The position numbers were made by a program, and so were the translations under genes. This document shows, piece after piece, positions 1 to 6,221 of a DNA stretch of 11,266 bases. The notes under the pieces are model-generated. The model saw only the letters and a list, made by a program, of their open reading frames with translations. It was not told the origin of the DNA and made no database searches. This DNA is from Pelobacter sp. UBA6093 (lineage in GTDB: Bacteria > Desulfobacterota > Desulfuromonadia > Desulfuromonadales > Syntrophotaleaceae), in the NCBI GenBank assembly GCA_002435955.1, contig DIWZ01000038.1, forward strand, positions 34,164-45,429, in the 5' to 3' direction. Position 1 is the stretch's first letter. Every line of letters begins with the position of its first letter.

Positions 1-40
1 GCCGTTTCCGGATGAAAACCAATTAAAATCGGGCGAAGGG

Positions 41-523
41 ATGGGGCAAACGATGGAAAATACGGCACGCAATGATGAGGGGTTTGGCTTTGTCGAGGAA
101 GACACCCAGAAGGATAAATATCTCACCTTTTCTCTGGCTGAAGAAGTCTATGCCATAGACATTTCCTATGTTACCGAAATCATTGGTATTTTAAAGATAA
201 CCAAAGTCCCTGGCATGCCCCCCTTCATCAAGGGTGTGATCAATCTGCGTGGCAAGGTGATACCGGTCATGGATGTCCGCGCCCGGTTTAAATTGCCGGC
301 CCGCGATTACGACGAGCGCACCTGCGTGGTAGTGGTCAATGTCGCCGACAATGTCATGGGGCTGGTGGTCGATCATGTCAATGAAGTCATGGATATCCCT
401 GTAAGCCAGGTAGAACCGCCACCGGCGGTTAATGCCAACGGGGGCGGGAAGTATGTCAAGGGGATCGGAAAAGTAGATGGCGAGGTTATCATTCTGCTCG
501 AGGTAGAGTGTCTGCTGGGGTAA
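41..523 (+). CDS. cheW: Chemotaxis coupling protein CheW
   Basis: CheW is the cytoplasmic SH3-like adaptor that links chemoreceptors to the CheA histidine kinase in chemosensory arrays. The 160-residue product is about the usual family length. It shows the fold's opening strand around residues 27-40 (YLTFSLAEEVYAID), the signature around 61-80 (PFIKGVINLRG followed by IPVMDVR) with the receptor-binding-region arginine at R70, and a closing segment GEVIILLEVECLL at 147-159. The start is not certain. ATG 41 has AAGGG directly against it, whereas ATG 53 has a GGGG at 43-46 at proper distance, so a 156-residue protein starting at 53 is equally likely. The frame is also open to the left edge without a start codon. 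A chemoreceptor gene follows 73 bp downstream on the same strand, which supports a chemosensory role. No CheA or CheY is in the window, so which pathway it serves is unknown. Confidence 0.95.
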   Translation: MGQTMENTARNDEGFGFVEEDTQKDKYLTFSLAEEVYAIDISYVTEIIGILKITKVPGMPPFIKGVINLRGKVIPVMDVRARFKLPARDYDERTCVVVVNVADNVMGLVVDHVNEVMDIPVSQVEPPPAVNANGGGKYVKGIGKVDGEVIILLEVECLLG

Positions 524-596
524 ATCTGCATGCCGTGAAAAACATCGGTCGGCAGGCGCCCGCGATTATGTTTGTGAAATTACTCAGGGGGGAGTG

Positions 597-2243
597 ATGG
601 AGTTGCTTAGAAATCTCAAGATAAGTGCGAAGCTTGGTTTTGCCTTTGCCATTATGGTCGTCATGATGGCTGCTCTGGGGATCTCCGGATATGGGAACAT
701 CGTACGATTGAGCACCCACCTCCATGCCGCAGACGAGAGCTATCCTCCGATCCTCGAACACCTTGGTCAACTGGAGCGGGATCTGCATCAGATGCATGTG
801 GGAGAATCCGGCGCCAGTTTTGAAACCATGGTCGCCGAACTCGATGGTTTGATTCAACAGGTGGAAAGATCCGCCAGCATGAATGCGGAACAGAAGAAGA
901 AGGTGCGTGGCGATATGGTCCTGCACCTCAGTTTGTTGCTGGCGGCTATGATCGCAGTTGGGGTGGTTTGTTGGGGGCTGTCGCGCATGATAACCGCTCC
1001 CCTTAAAAAGGCCTTGGGGATGGCGGAAAATATCGCCAACGGCGATTTCAGCCAGCGGCTGGATATGCAGCCTCGGGACGAAACCGGTCTGCTCGCGCAG
1101 CAACTCGACCTGATAGCTGAAAGGTTGACTCGCCAGGCCTGCCTGGCCGAAAACATTGCCCAGGGGCATCTTGACCACAAGGTCGTGCTTGCCTCTGACA
1201 GAGATCAACTGGGTAAGGCTTTGCAGCACATGAGCGATAGCCTCAACGATCTGGTTATCCGGGTGCAATCGTCTGTCGGGCAGATCAATGCCGGCTCGCG
1301 GCTGGTCTCCGACGCAAACCAGACCCTGTCGCAGGGGGCGACGCAATCAGCAGCCTCCATCGAAGAAATTTCAGCCGCCATGACGCAGATGGCTTCCCAG
1401 ACCAAAATGACAGCGGAAAATGCCAACCTGGCCCATTCCTTGTCCAAGGGCTCGCGCAATGCGGCGGCTCGCGGCGACACCCTTATGGAAGAACTGGTAG
1501 GGGCCATGGGCGAAATAGATCGCTCCGGTCAGGATATCAACAAGATTATCAAGGTCATCGATGAAATCGCTTTCCAGACCAATTTGCTGGCTTTGAATGC
1601 CGCGGTCGAAGCGGCTCGAGCCGGCCAGCACGGCAAAGGTTTTGCCGTCGTGGCGGAGGAAGTCCGCAATCTGGCAGCGCGCAGTGCACGCGCCGCCAAG
1701 GAGACAGCTCAGCTGATTGAAGGTTCGGCCGAAAAAACCCGCAACGGATCTTCCATTGCCAGCCGTACCGCGGCAGCGCTCAAGGGGATTGTGGCAGGCG
1801 CCGCCAAGGTATCCGGGCTGGTCGATGAAATTGCGGCGGCGGCCAATGAACAGGCCGCAGGCTTTGAGCAGGTCAGCAGAGGGTTGATGCAGATCGAACA
1901 GGTGACACAGCAGAACACCGCCAATGCAGAGGAAAGTGCCGCGGCCGCCACCGAGCTGTCCGGCCAGTCGGCGCAACTCAAGGCTCTTGCCGGCCGCTTC
2001 CAGGTGCGCGGCGGTGCAGGCGCATCCGGCGGCAGGATACAGCAGGTGCGCAATACCGAAATTCTGCCTCCGGTAAAGGCCGAGCGATCCCGTGGTGTGA
2101 AAATCGGCCAGGGGGCGGTTAAGCACCGGCAGATAGCCGCTGTGGAGCAGACTGTCGTGGCTGCTTCAACCCCGGCCCGGAAGACCGCCTTGAAACCGGA
2201 AGAAATCATAGCCCTGGATGACTCGGAATTCGGAAGATATTGA
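597..2243 (+). CDS. Methyl-accepting chemotaxis protein with short periplasmic domain and tandem HAMP
   Basis: This is a membrane chemoreceptor that controls CheA through CheW. ATG 597 was chosen because the purine-rich AGGGGGGAG at 585-593 lies just upstream; GTG 594 is too close to it. Numbering from 597 (548 residues), a first membrane helix spans about 11-31 and a second about 108-129. They enclose a periplasmic part of only about 75 residues, half of a usual four-helix bundle. A HAMP domain follows at about 130-179, and a second HAMP-like unit at about 180-222 (LAENIAQGHLDHKV). The conserved signalling tip lies at about 322-360 (IAFQTNLLALNAAVEAAR). Two methylation-type Glu pairs fit the consensus, E256/E257 and E445/E446. 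After a linker of about 70 residues the protein ends in EFGRY, which resembles a CheR/CheB-tethering pentapeptide. The ligand is unknown. cheW lies directly upstream. Confidence 0.95.
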   Translation: MELLRNLKISAKLGFAFAIMVVMMAALGISGYGNIVRLSTHLHAADESYPPILEHLGQLERDLHQMHVGESGASFETMVAELDGLIQQVERSASMNAEQKKKVRGDMVLHLSLLLAAMIAVGVVCWGLSRMITAPLKKALGMAENIANGDFSQRLDMQPRDETGLLAQQLDLIAERLTRQACLAENIAQGHLDHKVVLASDRDQLGKALQHMSDSLNDLVIRVQSSVGQINAGSRLVSDANQTLSQGATQSAASIEEISAAMTQMASQTKMTAENANLAHSLSKGSRNAAARGDTLMEELVGAMGEIDRSGQDINKIIKVIDEIAFQTNLLALNAAVEAARAGQHGKGFAVVAEEVRNLAARSARAAKETAQLIEGSAEKTRNGSSIASRTAAALKGIVAGAAKVSGLVDEIAAAANEQAAGFEQVSRGLMQIEQVTQQNTANAEESAAAATELSGQSAQLKALAGRFQVRGGAGASGGRIQQVRNTEILPPVKAERSRGVKIGQGAVKHRQIAAVEQTVVAASTPARKTALKPEEIIALDDSEFGRY

Positions 2244-2266
2244 CGATCTTTGCATATCTGCAAAAG

Positions 2267-2303
2267 CAGGGGACCTCACCGACTGGTGCGGTCCCCTGTT
2301 GTT
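2267..2303. terminator. Rho-independent terminator, probably bidirectional
   Basis: CAGGGGACC at 2267-2275 pairs perfectly with GGTCCCCTG at 2290-2298. Inside that stem CACC (2277-2280) pairs with GGTG (2285-2288) around a GACT loop, leaving one T/C mismatch. On the plus strand the stem is followed by TTGTTTTT, a good U-tract for the chemoreceptor gene, which ends 23 bp before the stem. On the minus strand the hairpin begins 6 bp after the trmO stop and is followed by CTTTTGC, a weaker U-tract. The position between two convergent stop codons fits a shared terminator. Confidence 0.85.
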
Positions 2304-2304
2304 T

Positions 2305-3018
2305 TTATACAGGGATTTTTTCCAGGGAGATGACCGTGATGCGGTTTTGTTCGGCTTGCCAGCGCAGTTCAAAATCGAGTACGCGCATGCCGAAAGAGTG
2401 TTTCCCCGGGCGGGTAGCATGGTAGGCCGGACGCGGATCGTGCTCCAGAATCTGGCGGATCAGCTGCATCAGTTGCGGATACCCGGCGTTTTGCCGGGCC
2501 AGGCAACAGGCTAACGCTTCCGGCGTAAACTCGACTTGCAGGGGCTGGTCCGGACGTTCGGCGGCAAATCCACCTCGTGCGTCGGGCAGGGCATCGGCGT
2601 AAGGCAGGTATGGCTTGATATCGAGTATCGGGGTGCCGTTGAGAAGATCGACTCCGCGCAGGTGCAAAGTGGTGTGGCCTTTGTCTGTGGTTATGTGATC
2701 CAGGGCAACGGCCGACAGACCGATGGGGTTGGGGCGAAATGGTGAACGGGTAGCGAAAACGCCCAGTCTTTTGTTGCCGCCCAGGCGTGGCGGGCGCACC
2801 GTCGGTTTCCAGCCACTGTCGAGATGCGCATGGAAAACAAAAACCAGCCAAACGTGGGAAAAACCTTCCAGCCCCCTGACGGCTTCAGGAGTGTCGTAGG
2901 GCGAAACCAGTTCCAGCGTGGCGCAGGCTTCAGACACCAGCCCGGCCTGGCGCGGGATGCCGAATTTTTCGGGGAAGCAGGAGTTTATGTAGCCAATGGG
3001 TTGCATGGGGATGATCAT
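2305..3018 (-). CDS. trmO: tRNA (N6-threonylcarbamoyladenosine(37)-N6)-methyltransferase TrmO
   Basis: TrmO (formerly TsaA/YaeB) uses S-adenosylmethionine to methylate N6 of t6A at position 37 of threonine tRNAs, giving m6t6A beside the anticodon. The 237-residue product matches the E. coli protein (about 235) in length and along its whole course. The N-terminal segment IGYINSCFPEKFGIPRQ is family-typical. It is followed by FSHVWLVFVFH, then PTVRPPRLGGN, then the hallmark GVFATRSPFRPNPIG and DIKPYLPYADALPDA. The C-terminal TrmO domain is marked by DPRPAYHATRPGKHSFGM. ATG 3018 gives the leader MIIPMQPIGY; M5 at 3006 would also be compatible, and neither has a clear Shine-Dalgarno sequence. The gene stands alone, convergent with the chemoreceptor and divergent from the sensor kinase, so its neighbours add nothing to the assignment. 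The substrate role is taken from the family. Confidence 0.96.
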   Translation of the reverse strand: MIIPMQPIGYINSCFPEKFGIPRQAGLVSEACATLELVSPYDTPEAVRGLEGFSHVWLVFVFHAHLDSGWKPTVRPPRLGGNKRLGVFATRSPFRPNPIGLSAVALDHITTDKGHTTLHLRGVDLLNGTPILDIKPYLPYADALPDARGGFAAERPDQPLQVEFTPEALACCLARQNAGYPQLMQLIRQILEHDPRPAYHATRPGKHSFGMRVLDFELRWQAEQNRITVISLEKIPV

Positions 3019-3189
3019 GGCAGTGTAAATACCATGAATTCAGGTAGCGAGATAGAAAAAATTCCCAGGAGCCGGTGCATGGATAGTCCGGCGGGCTTCT
3101 GGGGGATTTGCTCATTTAATTTTCATGGATACACTTGGTAGCGTGGTATAAAAAGGGACACTAATTTTTCCGGGTAACGAGTTTTGGAT

Positions 3190-3195
3190 GAGGTG
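3190..3195 (+). promoter_or_regulatory. Ribosome binding site that fixes the sensor kinase start
   Basis: GAGGTG at 3190-3195 lies 4 bases before ATG 3200, with the GAGG core 6 bases away. The upstream in-frame ATG at 3188 overlaps this site and has no good Shine-Dalgarno sequence of its own. This favours 3200 as the start. No convincing sigma-70 promoter was found in the divergent gap 3019-3187: TATAAA at 3147-3152 has no matching -35 box at the right distance. Confidence 0.6.
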
Positions 3196-3199
3196 TTCC

Positions 3200-5686
3200 A
3201 TGGTAACTCTCAGTGCTGCGGGTAACGAGGGCAAACAACAACTTGAGGATCTGCAATGGCCGGAGCACGTTTGCCTTGTCTATGATGAAGCAAAAGACTG
3301 GGCCTGCGCCGTGTCCCGTTTTTTAAAGGCCGGACTATGTCGTGACGAGAAATGCTTTTGCCTGCTGCCTGACGGTTTTTTTTCCGGTGGAGCACCTCAG
3401 CTTGAGGTCGATGGTCCTTTCTTCCGGCAGGCTATCGCAGAGGGGCGTCTGGTGCAATGGCACGATGCCGGAGCCTTCAGTCAATCCATGGGAACGACTG
3501 ACGGGTTGACGGAGCTGCTGGCAACCCGGTACAACGCCGAAACGCAGACTGAATGTCGTATTGCTTGTGATATGACATGGCTTAAGGAATGGGGATTTCC
3601 GGAAAAATGGCGATCGGACTTGCTGGCGTGGCTGTGTGAACACTTTCAGGATCAACATCTGTTGGTCATGAGCGGTTATGACCGTCCCGGCACCACTTCG
3701 TCTGAACTGCGCACCGCTTTCGGCATGCACAGTTACATTCACCATGGCGGCCAGCTTTTGCCCGGTGGCTTTGGTGGCACCCCGACATCCACGCATGTCA
3801 GGCGATTTAAACCAACGGTTTCCGCCTGGCGACGCACCTTTCGTCGGGGGCAGGTTCTGGATGCGATTTTTAAAGCGGCACCGTTTGCCATGTGGATGCT
3901 GGACCGGAACAAGGAAGTCGTCTTCGTCAATCGGCAGGTATGCGAAATCCTGGGCGTTGCGGAGGAGCAGATCCTCGGCACGGAATATTGTGCGCAGCCG
4001 GATTGCCCCTCTGTGCAGGCTGTCGACTGCTTTGCCCTGGACGATATCGGTGCGTACCAGACCGAAGCACCGCTGGAAAAAGAACAGGTCTTTTTGCATG
4101 CCGATGGCCGGTTGCATGACTATCGGGTGATTCGCACCAGGGTTATGGGAGACGATGGGCAGGTCGAGGGGTTATTGGGCCTGGCGTTGGATATCACCGC
4201 TCATAAAAAAGCCGAACGTCTGCTTCGGGAGGGTGAAAGACGGTTTCGGGATATCGCCCTGAGCGTCGGAGATCTGATCTGGGAGGTCGGACCAGACTGG
4301 CGGTTTCGATATCTTTCAGAGCGGGCCAGCAGCATCATCGGTTACGCCGCGGAAACCCTGGTCGGGCGATCCCTTGCCGAGATGGACAATGCTGCCGACG
4401 CGGATGCCTGGCGGCTTCTGTTCCGTGAGTGGGAAAAAGCACCGACCACTTTCCGCAATGTGGAAAAGTGGCTGCAACATAAAGACGGGCGGCAGCTGTG
4501 TCTGTTGCTGAGCGGGGTGCCGATTTTCGATGAAGATGGTATGCCGGACGGTTTTCGCGGCGTGGCAGAGGACATTACCGAGCGCAAACAGCAGGAAGCA
4601 AGCCTCAAGAATGCTTTATGGGAGGCAGAGGATGCCCGCGACAAGATCGACAGCATCCTCCGCTCCATTACGGATGCGCTGGTGGTCATCGACCACGCCG
4701 GACAGGTCGTCATGCTTAATCCGAGGGCTGAAGCGTTGTTCGACACGACTGCCGAGCAGGCGGTCGGGCTCCATGTTTATGGTCTTTGCCAGGGTGATGC
4801 GGTACGTGACGGCATGATGCAGGTGCTCGAAGGTGTGACAACGGGGGTTCGCGAAGCTTGTTTTGCCTGGCCGGCCGGGGCGGAAAAACAAGAGGTTTTT
4901 TTTAAAGCTCGAGCTTCGCGGGTGCGCAACATGCAAGGGGAGAACACCGGGTCCATCGTCATTTTTCAGGATATGACCAGCGAGCGGGAGATGGAGCGGG
5001 TCAAGACGGAATTTATTTCCACCGCGGCCCATGAATTGCGTACGCCGCTGACTTCCATCATGGGATACATGGAATTTTGCATGCATCCGGAGGAGTTTGG
5101 AGGGTTTTCAGCGGCCCAGCTTAAAGAGTTCATGTCCGAAATTTACGATAAAGCCGAAGTGTTGGAGCGTATCGTTTCCGATTTGCTCGATATCAGCCGT
5201 ATCGAAGCCGGGCGGGATATCCCGCTGGTCATGGAGTCGGTAAACGTAGAGGAAATCAGCCGCAAGCTCCTGAAACATTTCCAGTTGCAATTTCCCCATT
5301 ACCGATTTGAAATGGAGTTTGCCGCGGGCGGATCGCATCTGGTACGGGCTGACCGGGAAAAGCTGGTGCAGGTCATGGAAAATCTGATCAGCAATGCTGT
5401 AAAATATTCCGCGGAAGGCAGCTCGGTCAGGGTTACGGGAGTCCGCGAACCGGCTTGTTACCGGATTTCGGTCCGTGATAAGGGTATCGGCATGACTCCG
5501 GCGCAGATTGAAAGGATGTTCGAACGGTTTTACCGGGCTGTCGATCTCAACAGCGGGGTGCGTGGGCTAGGGTTGGGGATGCATATCGTCAAACACATCA
5601 TTGAGCGCCATGGGGGAACCATCCAGGTTGTCAGCGCGCCCCGGCAGGGTACCGAAATCATTTTCACCCTGCCTTTTAACGAATAG
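3200..5686 (+). CDS. Orphan sensor histidine kinase: MEDS-PAS-PAS-PAS-HisKA-HATPase_c
   Basis: This is a soluble sensor histidine kinase of 828 residues with no membrane segment, so it should sense a cytoplasmic signal. Residues about 20-190 resemble the MEDS domain first named from methanogen proteins and DcmR: the opening HVCLVYDE with H23 and C25, FLKAGLCRDEKC, then CDMTW, and MHSYIHHGGQL at the end. Three PAS domains follow at about 220-335, 350-460 and 482-595. The first two end in DIT and the third in the comparable QDMTSE. The first PAS carries C264, C269 and C277 in its variable loop. The HisKA H-box STAAHELRTP gives H611 as the phospho-acceptor. The ATPase domain shows the N-box ENLISNAVKY, the G1 box DKGIGM (D760), the F-box FERFYR and the G2 box GLGLGM. 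No receiver domain or response regulator gene is present nearby, so its partner is unknown. The signal is unknown too. The 3' end overlaps the opposing Nudix gene by 11 bp. Confidence 0.93.
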   Translation: MVTLSAAGNEGKQQLEDLQWPEHVCLVYDEAKDWACAVSRFLKAGLCRDEKCFCLLPDGFFSGGAPQLEVDGPFFRQAIAEGRLVQWHDAGAFSQSMGTTDGLTELLATRYNAETQTECRIACDMTWLKEWGFPEKWRSDLLAWLCEHFQDQHLLVMSGYDRPGTTSSELRTAFGMHSYIHHGGQLLPGGFGGTPTSTHVRRFKPTVSAWRRTFRRGQVLDAIFKAAPFAMWMLDRNKEVVFVNRQVCEILGVAEEQILGTEYCAQPDCPSVQAVDCFALDDIGAYQTEAPLEKEQVFLHADGRLHDYRVIRTRVMGDDGQVEGLLGLALDITAHKKAERLLREGERRFRDIALSVGDLIWEVGPDWRFRYLSERASSIIGYAAETLVGRSLAEMDNAADADAWRLLFREWEKAPTTFRNVEKWLQHKDGRQLCLLLSGVPIFDEDGMPDGFRGVAEDITERKQQEASLKNALWEAEDARDKIDSILRSITDALVVIDHAGQVVMLNPRAEALFDTTAEQAVGLHVYGLCQGDAVRDGMMQVLEGVTTGVREACFAWPAGAEKQEVFFKARASRVRNMQGENTGSIVIFQDMTSEREMERVKTEFISTAAHELRTPLTSIMGYMEFCMHPEEFGGFSAAQLKEFMSEIYDKAEVLERIVSDLLDISRIEAGRDIPLVMESVNVEEISRKLLKHFQLQFPHYRFEMEFAAGGSHLVRADREKLVQVMENLISNAVKYSAEGSSVRVTGVREPACYRISVRDKGIGMTPAQIERMFERFYRAVDLNSGVRGLGLGMHIVKHIIERHGGTIQVVSAPRQGTEIIFTLPFNE

Positions 5687-6092
5687 GGCTCGGTGCCGGC
5701 CGACAAAGGGGCCGGGCCAGGCGCTCGAAAATGGGGCGATCGGCCTCTAAAATAGCATATTGCCGGTCCTCCCGTGGGTGGATCCAGCGATGCTCGTCCA
5801 CTTCCAGGTGTTGCAGGACCCCCGCGAGCCAGCGGCATTCGTAGGCCAGGATCAGTACCGCTCCCCAGTCGTAGCGATGGTAGACCACCTCAAAAATATC
5901 ATCGACGGCAACCTGTATTCCCAACTCTTCACGCAATTCCCTTTCCAGGGCTGCCCGGGGTGACTCGCCGCCGTTGAGTTTTCCGCCGGGCAACTCCCAC
6001 ATGCCGCCATGGGGTTTGTGGGCAGGGCGCCGGGTGATCAGGATGCGATCCTGCTGCCGCAGGATCGCCGCGGTAACGACAAGTGGTTGCAT
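5676..6092 (-). CDS. Nudix hydrolase, MutT/NudG-like
   Basis: Nudix enzymes of this kind hydrolyse nucleoside triphosphates to monophosphate and pyrophosphate, typically clearing oxidised or modified (d)NTPs from the pool. The Nudix box is complete. Counting from the ATG at 6092 (138 residues), it runs from G37 through E43 to RELREELGI at 51-59, which satisfies the G-x5-E-x7-REUxEExGU pattern with all metal-binding glutamates. The preceding WELPGGKL and ITRRP are typical of MutT and NudG. I chose 6092 (MQPLVVTAAIL) over 6101 because AGAAGAG lies 9 bases before 6092 but directly abuts 6101. The exact substrate (8-oxo-dGTP, 5-methyl-dCTP or another) cannot be told from sequence, so no symbol is given. 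The C-terminal end RPAPSPIR is encoded close to or within the overlap with the convergent sensor kinase gene. A perfect 10-bp hairpin lies in its early coding region. Confidence 0.93.
   Translation of the reverse strand: MQPLVVTAAILRQQDRILITRRPAHKPHGGMWELPGGKLNGGESPRAALERELREELGIQVAVDDIFEVVYHRYDWGAVLILAYECRWLAGVLQHLEVDEHRWIHPREDRQYAILEADRPIFERLARPLCRPAPSPIR
6045..6068 (-). other. Perfect 10-bp hairpin inside the 5' coding region of the Nudix gene
   Basis: GCGATCCTGC at 6045-6054 is exactly complementary to GCAGGATCGC at 6059-6068, with a 4-base loop. In the Nudix mRNA this stem covers roughly codons 9-16, starting 24 bases after the first base of the start codon. It may simply reflect the codons for the AILRQQDRI segment, but a stem this stable near a start codon could slow translation. 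Confidence 0.6.
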
Positions 6093-6130
6093 AACATGCA
6101 TCTCTTCTGTAGTGATGGGTAAGGATCGAT

Positions 6131-6165
6131 GCCGGCCGCCTGTGTTTTTGCTGGTCAGGCCCGGC
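6131..6165. other. Imperfect inverted repeat in the divergent Nudix-ubiE intergenic region
   Basis: GCCGG (6131-6135) and GCCTG (6138-6142) pair with CAGGC (6156-6160) and CCGGC (6161-6165), with a 2-base bulge and a 13-base loop. It sits in the 129-bp gap between two divergently transcribed genes. It could be an operator or a leader structure, but no flanking promoter was convincing, so its role is open. Confidence 0.3.
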
Positions 6166-6221
6166 GACCTGTGCTACTACACGGGATCGCCACTGACTAC
6201 CGGAATATTGAAGGATGATTC

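Noticed and set aside
3..26. The end of an upstream gene reading RFRMKTN then TAA, which resembles the tail of another chemoreceptor.
   Set aside because: Eight codons are too few to support a call, and the cheW frame is also open to the left edge, so either reading is possible.
524..596. A terminator or sigma-28 promoter between cheW and the chemoreceptor.
   Set aside because: Only a 5-bp TGCCG/CGGCA stem without a T-run was found, and TAAA at 521 is too close to GCCG to form a sigma-28 site.
3081..3090. GGATAGTCCG occurs here on the plus strand and again at 11257-11266 on the minus strand, with partial similarity continuing for about 14 more bases, as in a dispersed intergenic repeat.
   Set aside because: A shared 10-mer in a window of this length is expected by chance, and the flanks match only about 7 of 14. 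A genome-wide search for the 24-base consensus would decide it.
3098..3111. A possible sigma-54 promoter (GGGGGATTTGC) upstream of the sensor kinase.
   Set aside because: The GC element has no GG at the required distance of about ten intervening bases, so the -24/-12 pattern fails.
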